From Lunularia cruciata (lineage: Eukaryota > Streptophyta > Marchantiopsida > Lunulariales > Lunulariaceae): DNA of 64,000 bases. Within the stretch, counting starts at the first letter, position 1. Each line of letters opens with the position of its first letter. The stretch spans positions 75,895,836-75,959,835 of the forward strand of contig OX419757.1 of assembly GCA_948567375.1 (NCBI GenBank). Reading direction: 5' to 3'. Below are positions 54,501-64,000 of the stretch, in pieces. Below the pieces are notes generated by a model that was not told the origin of the DNA, did not search any database, and saw only the letters and a list, made by a program, of their open reading frames with translations. The translations under genes and the position numbers were made by a program.

Positions 54501-57000
54501 TGGAAGCGAGCCATTTAGGATAAATAGGGAATACTAGAGGTAGCTCCATTCCAGAAGAGGAAAAAGTGAAATTCCTATTCAAGCGAATTGACAGAAGCTA
54601 GCTAGACCTCAATCATACGTGAATTAATAGGGAGGAAATCCTATTTGGTTATAGCTATGCCGCTTCACTTTTGGAGCTTCATTGTGAAAGAGTGGAATGT
54701 GATTGGGTCAAACCGTTCTTAATATTTTAGTTCCTAATATAAATCTATTAGCTACGCAAAAGATGCATCGATCAATAGTTTTCTCAAACCGCTTGTCATT
54801 TTACCAATCTTGTATGGAGGTTATAAATTGTACTTGGTAGCTTCCAAAGACCAACTGGCTTAGAGATCCAATAAGATTTATTCTTGAATGGTTGAGTAGT
54901 TTATTTTACCTGAATGGAAATGCTTACTTTTTATTGGAATTAAACTTCACCTACGAGAGAGTTCAAACCCAAAGGACGAAAAGTTCAGGATCCATTTAAA
55001 GCACACCAAGAGTATATATATTAGAAGATTTCGACGAGGAACTAGAACGAAGGAAAAGATTGTGCGAACGGAGGTTACCGCTTGATCTATGGTCTTTGTC
55101 ACGGGATGATGCAATAAACTCACAAAGTCTGGTTTATGAGAGGTTTATCCCCACCCCAAGAGAAATAACAGTGATGTCTTTGACAATAAAATGCTCTATA
55201 ATTTCAGGTCTCGGACACGGACACATCAACCTCAAAAGTAAGGAGCCCGTTTGATTGGGTTTGATTCTCGGAAAAGTCAAAGAGTATCGGTTTAGGTTTG
55301 CTTTTATAAAAGATTTGGTTGTTCGTCCAGCTTCACAAAGACTTCTATCGGGTTTCTCGCTATATTGATTCGTGTCAACTTTCATATTGGTTTGATGTTT
55401 TGTGTCAGTGAATTCAATTGCAGGTTGCTTTTAAATGGTCTGGTCTTGATAGGTTTTGATAAGTTCACAAGCGTTCAATTACGAGATTTAGGTTTGCTTT
55501 AGACTTGAAAGATCCAGCTCCAATTGATTTTGGTTCAGTGTGCTCGGGGCTTTGATAAAACGAGGCCGAGACCTATAAGTGTCCCGCGGTGCACCACTCT
55601 TAAACTGGTGTATAGATATCCTCCTCTGCTCTTTGATTCTCGAAGCAAATGCAAAGAATTCTTTTTCTTTCACTTTCTTTTAATAAAAAGTAGTTAGTTA
55701 TGCGCGGATTTCAACGTTCAAGGTTCGATTAGTGATAAATGACTGCTTTATACTCGGATAATGGTTTTGATGGCTTCTTTCCTAGATTGACAAAAGCCGT
55801 GAATTAAAGAAAAATCAGTATTATACTATGTCTCTGTTTAAAACTACTTCCAAAGAAAAGTTTACGGAACAAAATATATGTGGATTTCAGAAATGGATAG
55901 AAAACTTTTGTAGTTAATTATATAGCAATGTTTTAAAGTTAGCACTTGCGAGATAAATTCTGATCGAAAGATATGTAACTTCCGTCCAAGAACTCAAATA
56001 ACTAAATTTCAGTTTGCAAGGTACACTTTTGTGAAATCAAAGAATAAAGTATATGTAGATCAAAATATTCAACATCTGACTCAAATTGTGCAGACTTCAC
56101 TTTTCAAGAGCAATGTCCATTTACTATCGGAGCGCAGATCTTCCCACCAAAGTTTATCATCTTTCAGTTCAGTAGTATTCTATTGGTAAAATATAGACAG
56201 ATTTTGAGACGAGGAGATGATCAGGAGGGTTTTTTTTGGGGCAAGAGAGCAGGACAATGGTTTATTTTGCGCCATTGAGATACCTCTAGGCAAATGCGAT
56301 AGTTTACTTTTGGAGGAGGCAATTGTCAAAGCTTTGATTATTTCCAAGAAAACACCGGAATTGAGGAAATATAACGTAGATTGGAATTAAATATAGAAAA
56401 ATATTTTTCGTTTACATTTTTCTAATTAAACGTTGAATCTATGTTAAAAAAATTTCTATAGTTTTATAGTTTCATATGGTACCAATTTGGAGTGAAAAGG
56501 AGGTGACACAATTTTTCTTAATTGACCTTTGAGAACGCATATAACCCAGGTGAGACTAGATGACTAGATGACTTTCCGAGATGACTTCTGAGGCCCCCGA
56601 TGAGAACCATACCAAGTTTTGGGCAAATCTCCATCAAACCTTGAACTCAAACTCGACCTATTTATGGTGCTCTACAACCCCTGGGCCATCCCCCCTTTTG
56701 AAAATGTGGCGAAATGGACGTTTGTGGATCTATGTCGCAATCTTTTTCTCAAATCTAGTCCTCAATTTGAAGTGTTGAAACACAAAGATCATCCTTATTG
56801 ATTTGAAAGTGAACGAAACTATAGAACGATTATCACCATCTCAAATGCCATAGTAATAGTATGCTAGTTCACGTGGATCTAACTGCATTGGATCCTCCAA
56901 AACGTTTTCACCTACAAACACAGACTGGTTATCAGATTAAGTCCACCTTGATCTACACAGCATCAATGAACAAATGTAGCTTAGCCTTTGCTCATGAGAA
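54501..57000. other. No gene recognised
   Basis: AT-rich DNA with several short open frames (for example 55060-55385 and 56581-56801), none with a motif or a consistent exon pattern. No repeat copy was recognised. Confidence 0.45.
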
Positions 57001-57470
57001 GAAAATGGGCGACCGCTAAGAAAACACGAAGGATGGAAAGACCCCATCAAGTCGTACAAAGGATTGGCAGAAAAGGTAAAATGGGGTAAGCCCCAATAGA
57101 GTCTATATGAGAAATCTGCCCTATTACACTAAGATATCTGAGCTATGTAAGTCATACTACAAACAACGGGAGCATCCGAAGAAGCATTACCTAGTGTCAT
57201 TACTCTCCTATAGATTGCACCGACCACTACCCTTTGTAGAGCAGTGGACACACGCTGTTTAAAGTATATCCTACAAACTATGAGAATGAAAGTGTTACTC
57301 TCTAACACTTTCATGATAAGTTTCTAACACTTTCATGATAACATGATAAGTTCTCATTGCACTCCCTGACAAATGTGTCAAAAGCCGCATCCATTGCTCC
57401 ATATAACTTCAAGGTTAGAGGAACAAAGAGGTGACCTCAGTACATGCCCCTATACTTGGAAACCTTGCTA
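57000..57470 (+). repeat. R1 dispersed repeat, fullest copy (modules A and B)
   Basis: The plus orientation begins near GGGCGACC and includes GATGGAAAGACC, a decayed palindrome GGGGTAAGCCCC (57083), TATATGAGAAATCTGCCCTA, GAGCATCCGAAGAAGCATTA and CTCTCCTATAGATTGCACC (module A). Then come GAGAATGAAAGTG, CATGATAAGTTCTCATTGCA, GACAAATGTGTCAAAAG, TAACTTCAAGGTTAGAGGAA and TACTTGGAAACCTTG (module B). A short CACTTTCATGATAAG duplication lies at 57300-57350. It has no coding capacity. Confidence 0.65.
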
Positions 57471-58314
57471 CCTGCTACTGTACTCACTGCCTGAAGCACT
57501 TTGCTCATGAGATGGTTAGTGCAAACTTTGAAATGCCTCGTACCTATTTCCTCGCCAACCAAAACCAGTCATGTTTTCTCAGTGCACTCTTTCATAGCAA
57601 TGAGGTCGTGTGAAGAGCCGCTCATCCTAATTTTAAGTGCACAGTGCTTAAGCGAAATAAACTGAATCCACCGTTCAGCTTTCGTGTGACCGCATGACAA
57701 CAAACCTTCCCACTCTAGTGTTCTGGAGCTGTTGAACTGATCGTAATTACTGAAGGGACGCATGTTACTCTTACTATTTCTTCCCCAGTAACTGCGAGTT
57801 TGTACGAGTCTTCTTACGTGCCACAGGAATACCAAATCGGCCACCCTTTTGTTTCAGCACTGCTGAGAATTTAAAAAACATGGCACAACTGCAGCAAGAA
57901 ATAATGTTTTACCTTTTGGACTAGCATGTGCGGTTTAGTCCTCCTCTCTCTGAGCAAATTGTTGCAGTCAAATGAGTATCGAACATGTAGCGATCCTGAA
58001 GGGTTATGAAATCTTAGACTATTTCCTCCCAAGATCTTCCCGAAAGCTCGCCAATCAGAGCATGAGAAATACATGGATTGTTCTTCATGCTGATCCGGAA
58101 CTACTATATTGTATTATTTCCAACCTACCATGACGACCCTGTGTACTACTTTCCCGGCAGCAGTGCCAGTAGAGAGGGATCATCCTCAAACGCAGAAAGA
58201 TTAGATAATCGCCGCTCACGACTGTGTCACTTGCAAGAGTCAGTCACGAGACCGCCGTCCAAGCACTTCAAAAAGCAGAAACAGAAAACGTCAATCCTCC
58301 CTTGCATAGCTCGG
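57471..58314. other. No gene recognised
   Basis: Open frames 57569-57844 (minus) and 58078-58323 (plus) have no motif. Nothing else is assignable. Confidence 0.4.
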
Positions 58315-58445
58315 GTATCTTAGGTGTGATAGGTAGATTTCTCATATCGATATTATTGGAGTCTAGTTTCATTCTACCTCGTTTGTGTCTCCCTTGATGG
58401 GGTCTTCCCATCCTTCATGTGTTCTATGTGGTCGCCTTTTTACCC
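58315..58445 (-). repeat. R1 dispersed repeat, module A fragment, inverted
   Basis: On the minus strand AGGCGACCACATAGAACACA is followed by TGAAGGATGGGAAGACCCCA. Further on come a TATGAGAAATCTACC word and ATCACACCTAAGATACC. The order and words are those of the copies at 2.85 and 57.0 kb. The GGGGCTAAGCCCC palindrome has been lost here. Confidence 0.6.
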
Positions 58446-60185
58446 TTGCGTGGTCAAAACTTACGGCTATACTGTAAACTTATCAGGGTGTTTCAGTGCT
58501 GCAACTGACTTTGAACCCCTGCGATGTGTCAGAAAAGTCTACAAAGTTAACGATCCTTTACAGTATTTCATCATCAGAAGAAGTTTATAGTGGATCTCCA
58601 ATGATATTCATAAAAAGTTTTCGAGAATTTCTGAAGTTTTTCAATGGGTTGAAAGATTCGAGTCGCCGTACCCATTTGAGGTCTCATCTGAATCCTCTAT
58701 GTAGCGAATTGTATCATGGTCCCATCACTACAACACCGTTTTTGAGTAAATGTAGGAAATCTCATCTTGAGAGGTGGTGTCGTATCTCCATTTCCACATA
58801 CCAGGCAATTGGCGGTCCCGGCTCAGTTTGATATAAAACCTAACGGTCCAAAGAAGGAAAAAAAGAAGCCTCAAATTATTCGCCTCTAGAATCAAATGAA
58901 CCCTCCCAACTACATTCTGATATAATGCAACAGCTCCATAATAACACTTTTGGACAATAAACTAAACAAAACGAGAAGTGGATGTTCCCCTCAAAAGAAG
59001 AGCGTATGACTTTTTGTATGGGTCGTCGTGGGATATCAGCACTCGTGTGAAGGTAGCAGAAATTCCTTAATTATCGACGTGTGGTGACTTCACAGAGAAA
59101 CTGGTCAAAACGAAAGCAGAACAGACACCCAAACCACTTCCGCCTACCTGGAATTGACGTGCATAAGTAATACATGCCTATAAATAAGCCTGGTGCATAA
59201 GTAATACATGCCTATAAGTAAGCTCGTTCGTCAAGGAAAGCGGGCAACCTCAAACACTGACCCTTCTCTCTCTCTTTTCCATTGATCTGTCCTCTATCTA
59301 GGTAAAGGGCATGACAATATACAACAAAAACAAACTTTATTTTTCCTTTCTCTTATTTGCTGAAACCTGGTTCAGTCGTGCGGTCATTGGACTGTTGCTA
59401 ATAGACAATTCAAAACTTTTCGAATATTTCTAGTCGTCTGTCTCTGCGCTTGCCAAATTTACAGTCGCAGCTTAGTACACCACCAAAATAGAATAAAGAC
59501 TTTGACATCTTTTCTGTAACTTCTTAATGAAAGAAAAGTACGAGTGAGTGAAGACTACCACTTCAATTTCGATGGTTCTGAGTGCGTACATAATTGGTTT
59601 ATTGCAGTTGGGATCTGATTCATACACAATGACCAAGAATTCCCGACAGAAAGGGAAAGAAGCACAACCAGTAGCTTTCATTCCCGCAAAACTCGAGGTT
59701 AGTATTCCTGTCTAACTTTGTACTCAAAGACGTTATATTTGGTAGAAATTAAAGGTCTGGTGAGGTCATACACCGATCGAAGGATAAAATCTGATTACAG
59801 TTATAAAATTTGATGTCCTTCTCTCCCTTACGTCCACGCTTGCCGTCTCCTTTCTTCTGGTTTCGTTGGCGAACGTTGCTGATCTCAAGATAAAATACGG
59901 GAAAACTTTAAGGTGGAGGAGCTAGTAGAGGAACACGGATTTTAACGATCGTCGAGTCCATGTTCTGGTGGTTCACTCCAGTGACGTGCGATTATCATAC
60001 ACTCGGGATGAGAAATCCTGCTAGAATTTTCCAAATTCGATTCCATACTTTGACTGTCTATACTAGGAAAGATACTGCGAAAGGCCGGAAGGAGTAGAGA
60101 AAAGATATACGTGTTGTGTTAAGGTAATTTACAGATCCTTGAAATATTGATATTTAACCCTACAATGAACTTAAAAAGTATTTAA
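58446..60185. other. No gene recognised; short tandem duplication inside
   Basis: No coding motif is visible. A tandem duplication of a unit of about 34 bases (GTGCATAAGTAATACATGCC followed by TATAA-TAAGC) occupies 59160-59226. TATA-like words lie inside each unit but no gene start is associated. Confidence 0.45.
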
Positions 60186-60189
60186 AAAT

Positions 60190-60368
60190 ATATGCTACAA
60201 AGTAAGAGGGTGAGAGTGGTACCCCTAACGCCTAACATGATAAATTGTCACACACTCTTTGACAAATGTGTCAAACATTGTGTCCATTGCTATATATAAC
60301 TCCAAAGGCTAGGGGAACAAAAGAGGTGACCTTGCTGCATACCTCTATACTTGGAGACCTTACGCATT
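60190..60368 (+). repeat. R1 dispersed repeat, module B
   Basis: GAGAGTGGTACCCCTAACGC, GACAAATGTGTCAAACAT, CCATTGCTATATATAACTCC, GGGGAACAAAAGAGGTGACC and CTATACTTGGAGACCTT follow the order of module B in the 57-kb copy and in the inverted copy at 1.74-1.90 kb. Module A is absent. Confidence 0.6.
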
Positions 60369-60779
60369 ACTTTGGTGTTCAATTGCAAAATAATTCTTAC
60401 TTTGCAAAGTTACAAGATAGTCTCAACTACACATTTTTATCAAAGTCAAATGATCAATCCAAAATGTAAAGTTTCTAATATATACAATTGGATATCAAGA
60501 CTTTGGCTTAGCTCTCCGCTTGATTAAAACAAATTTACAAGAAAAAAATAATTAAATTTTGACTGTAAAATTTTGAAGGTCCTAAATAAATAGTACTATA
60601 ATTTCAATTTTCTTTTTTTAGTTTTGACTCTTAGCATTTACAAAGAATCATATCTTCTCACTAAAATACAGAAACTAAAAACATTACACATTATTTATGA
60701 TATTATTATACACAAAAAGCTAAAATGATAGTACCATGATCATCTTTGTAAACTATTACAAAGCCTTCACCAATGCAAA

Positions 60780-61470
60780 ATCTTCTACAAGGAGTCCAAA
60801 CTCAAGTTAAAAAAGATGAGATTACTTTCTTTGCTCAACCAAAGGCATCAAGGTGGAAGGAGAAAAGATCAAAGCTATCATAGATTTTTCATTCTAGAAG
60901 ATTATCGCAATGTTTGATAATTCAATAGATTACACTTTTTATCAATAGTTGATACATTATTATGCACATGATATAACACATATGATAAACCTTTCATCAA
61001 GAATTGTGTATAATTTGATATTATTATGCACATGTTATAGCACATATGATAAACCTTTCATCCAAGAATTTTTAAGAGATGATAAGTTAAAGTTTAAATA
61101 TTGATAACTCCAGGACTTTGTACAAAATTGTGCAGTTTTACAACCATCTAATCCAAATTTATGTTGTATGATTGACTTTTAAATTTACTATTTGGGTTAT
61201 ATTACAAGAAGATTTTGAAGCAATTTTTTCCTTATTATCTTTACTTCCAAGAGATTGAATATGCCAAATGGAATTCTTTTTTAATATAATGGGGAGTTAT
61301 AAATCATAGTTTACTAAACTACCAAGATTTAGAGGCTTTAACCTTAGGAAAACCAGATGTCATGTATATAGACTAAAATTCATTAATATAATATAGACTA
61401 AAAACCATTAATATAAACTAAATGAACTTGGATCATATTATTCTCTTCTAGTTACTAATCAAGACTACAT
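60780..61470 (+). pseudogene. Strongly decayed gypsy RT-RNase H relic
   Basis: AAAGGCATCAAGGTGGAAGG and AGAAAAGATCAAAGCTATCA near 60842-60882 match the family B pol block around 24697-24740 (EGIKMEEEKIKAI). A CATTATTATGCACATG word corresponds to the HYYAHV segment. It is present twice because of a duplication of about 66 bases (60950-61060). A TTATGTTGTATGATTGACTT word then corresponds to the start of RNase H. The relic is far more AT-rich and diverged than B1 or B2. Confidence 0.55.
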
Positions 61471-61639
61471 TTCACTTTATAGATATACTAAGTAAGAAAT
61501 TTTACATAGCTCCTCTATTTCAAGAGATTATTTCTCTTCTTCAAATTATGTATTCTCCTCTTTGCCTTCTTTCTCCAAGGACTCTACAATCTACAAAGAT
61601 ATCTCTTTGACCTCTATATCTATCCTACTATTGCTTGTT

Positions 61640-62760
61640 TGTGCTTACTTGTTTTGGTAGGTATACATGCTGAAGATCTTGTATACATCCTCTTCTTTGC
61701 CAGTACTTTGGCTTGGCATATTCTGAGGAAAGTTGGATCCCAATCCTTCATGGCATGAAGAACCTTTTCTCCACTAGTTGGATCACAAAATAACTATTCA
61801 ATATGCAATGATCTCCAAACACCTATAATTCTTTGTTTACAAGCAATGCCATCTCCCATATAGAAGTTAGTGACAAAGTGCACCCAATAGTGTGGCTCCT
61901 TCTTTCCAACGTAATTCTAGATTTTTATAGTATAATCAAAAAAAATATATGCCTAATCAACCACCTCTCTTGTAAAATTTATTTTAAAGAATATTGCTAA
62001 AGTTGAGAGATTTTTGTGATTTCTATCCTTAAGGACTTCTTTGCCAAATCTAAATAATACACCAAGGACCATCCATTCTTTGGTTATTTATGAGACACAA
62101 ATAATAACAATGGCATGTCCATCTTCCTTGTCAACATATTAAAATTCAAGTGCATGCCAGTCATCTTTGCCTACATTTCATGCCAGTCATCTACTGCCTA
62201 CATTTCTATGCATTACCCCAAAGAGTGATTATTTTTCAATTTTTCTACTTTGTACTTTTTGGATGATGTCCATCAACAACGTAAAGCTCAAATCCCATAG
62301 CAAAGTATGAGGTCAAACTTCTAGAGGAGCTTTCTTTGTGCCACTATTTCCCATTCATTCAGAATGGGTGTGCAAAGGTTCAAGGCCTTTACATTCCCTT
62401 TTCCTTTTAATGCAACACCAAACACTGTCTTTGAGTCTCAATCAATCTCTCTATCAAAGTAATTGTCCAACATAATATCCCTTTCAAACAATAGTTCACT
62501 CTCAATGTGCAATTCCATGACCTTACTCTCAACTCAAGCTTTCATTCCTTTGTTGTGAATTTTTATTACTTTAAGATTAAATCTTGCTAGTAATAGGATC
62601 TATGTAGTAAGAACATCCCATTTAAAGCACAAGGCTTCAATTTGTTAGTTTGCAATCATTCACTTGTCTATTTCTCATAGGTTTGGTACCCAAATAGATA
62701 CCAATAGTCAACTTCTAGAAGTACTTGCCAAGACCTTTGGAAAATATAATAATAATAATA
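61640..62760 (-). pseudogene. Possible Ty1/copia relic, minus strand
   Basis: On the minus strand near 62150-62080 the reading GMHLNFNMLTRKMDMP resembles the copia GAG-pre-integrase block (HLNFxxL). Upstream minus text near 62750-62640 and downstream text resembling an integrase entry are weaker. There are stops in every frame. It could be another retroelement type; only this one block supports the call. Confidence 0.3.
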
Positions 62761-64000
62761 ATAGCCAAAAGTATATATATCTTTGGCTATTGTCATGTTG
62801 TTACATAGCCAATGAAAGAATAGTTTAGTATGGTATATCTCCTTATTATGAGAGTAGATTGTAAGACATATCCCATGGTTGAGCTACTACCATGTGAAAA
62901 ATCTATGTTCATTTAATTTAATGGCCATGTAGTTTATGATTGTGTTCTCTTAGGGACTTTGATGTATATAGGTGGTGGAGATTTGATTGACAAAATTTAT
63001 TTTGTTTTAGGAGTCTTGAGCAAGAGAAGGACATTGAGAATGAGACTTGTATTAGAGTGTGGAGCTAGAGTGTCAAAATAAGAGTTGGAACAAGGTATTT
63101 CCATGCTGTTGATCTGCCATTCCCAAACACTTTTTGATCAAGCTTCAGATTTTGCACCATGATCATTTTTAAGCTTGGATGGTAGCACATTTTGGGCTTG
63201 TGTTTATAGTGTCAATGATCAAAACCCTAAGTCCTATTGTACTTCTTGTGATCAATTATGGACAAGTTTTGAATTTGACAATTTATGTGCTCTTATAGAA
63301 GTACTTAATTTCTTTCAAAGGCTTCAAGGTGGAGTCATAGGGTCCATGTGTCAAAAAGAAGAATGCTAAGTGACAAAATACCAAGAATTGAATCCCAACA
63401 CAAGAAGTTGGGACATTTTTGAAATTTTGAGGAAGTCAAGGAATTTGGGAAGAAAGACCACCGTTAGAGAGAAGAGGTGTTCAAATTTGAGTGAGGTGTT
63501 CAAATTTGAGTGTGATATGATCAACTGAAGAAAGGGGGTTCAAATTTGTACCCTCATGTACAAGTTGGAGGATTGTGAGAGTTCCATCAAACTTCTTCAT
63601 GATTTATTAGTGGGTTTGGAGAGAAGAATAGTGTTAGTTGTGCTGAGTTGAAGAAATTTTAATCTTAAACTTTTAATCTCAAATCTGATCTGAGCAATTG
63701 AAGTTGGAGTATCAGAAATCAAAGTGTTGGGGAGTAGATTATGATCAAGTTTGGTCATTTCTCAAGATTTGGAATGAATCTGACCATGGAAACAAATTCT
63801 TGTTGGTCATGTTTTTTAACCTTTAAAGAAAGTTTCATGTAAATTATTCAAATAATTAATTCAATGTCTTGGATCAAGTATAATTGGGTCTATAGAGCTC
63901 TAAAGTTAGCCCAACTTGGTAAACGATTCATATTTAGGGATAGGAAATGAGTTCAAATTCCAAATTGCACAAATATTAAAATAGAGGCACAAGAAATAAC
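62761..64000. other. No gene recognised; right flank
   Basis: AT-rich DNA with a short tandem duplication GGTGTTCAAATTTGAGTGA at 63476-63513. The open frame 63175-63369 (plus) has no motif. Nothing else can be supported. Confidence 0.45.

Overview
The window is nuclear plant DNA: AT-rich, with one intron-dense gene flanked by layered, decayed LTR retrotransposons. There is no bacterial or organellar gene organisation. The retroelements are plant-type Ty3/gypsy with initiator-tRNA-Met primer sites (TGGTATCAGAGC-like), and one family is a chromovirus. The single host gene, about 53.0-36.8 kb on the minus strand, is a FAM184-family coiled-coil gene. Together with a cytosine-methyltransferase-bearing gypsy element this suggests a streptophyte, probably a seed-free plant (bryophyte, lycophyte or fern) or a streptophyte alga. 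The species cannot be named from sequence alone.

Layout. 0-3.6 kb: no gene, but several copies of a short dispersed repeat (here R1) that returns at 57-60 kb. 3.6-14.3 kb: a gypsy element of family A (E1) into whose pol a second family A copy (E2) inserted (5-bp target duplication TGATT). E2 in turn received a further copy now reduced to a solo LTR (target duplication GACGG). 14.3-15.5 kb: unassigned sequence and an inverted family A LTR remnant. 15.5-33.4 kb: a decayed gypsy element of a third type (E3) with the order protease, C5 DNA methyltransferase, reverse transcriptase, RNase H, integrase. E3 is interrupted inside the methyltransferase by a minus-strand family B chromovirus (B1; target duplication TCTAA), which is itself interrupted in gag by a plus-strand copy of the same family (B2; target GCATC/ACATC). 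A deleted family A element sits between the RT and RNase H regions of E3. 33.5-34.5 kb: a fold-back element with long inverted termini between TTAA sites. 34.5-36.8 kb: unassigned.

36.8-53.0 kb: about 34 exons join in frame into a protein of roughly 1,130 residues, close to animal FAM184A in length and with matching N- and C-terminal motifs. 53-57 kb: upstream flank with weak candidate exons only. 57-64 kb: further R1 copies, a very decayed gypsy pol relic, a possible copia relic, and otherwise nothing recognisable.

The retroelement genes all carry stops and frameshifts and are annotated as pseudogenes. The two most interesting points are the methyltransferase embedded in E3 and the many-exon FAM184 homologue. 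Family B LTRs also carry perfect heat-shock-element arrays upstream of their TATA box. All family names come from motif recognition by eye; no database search was possible.
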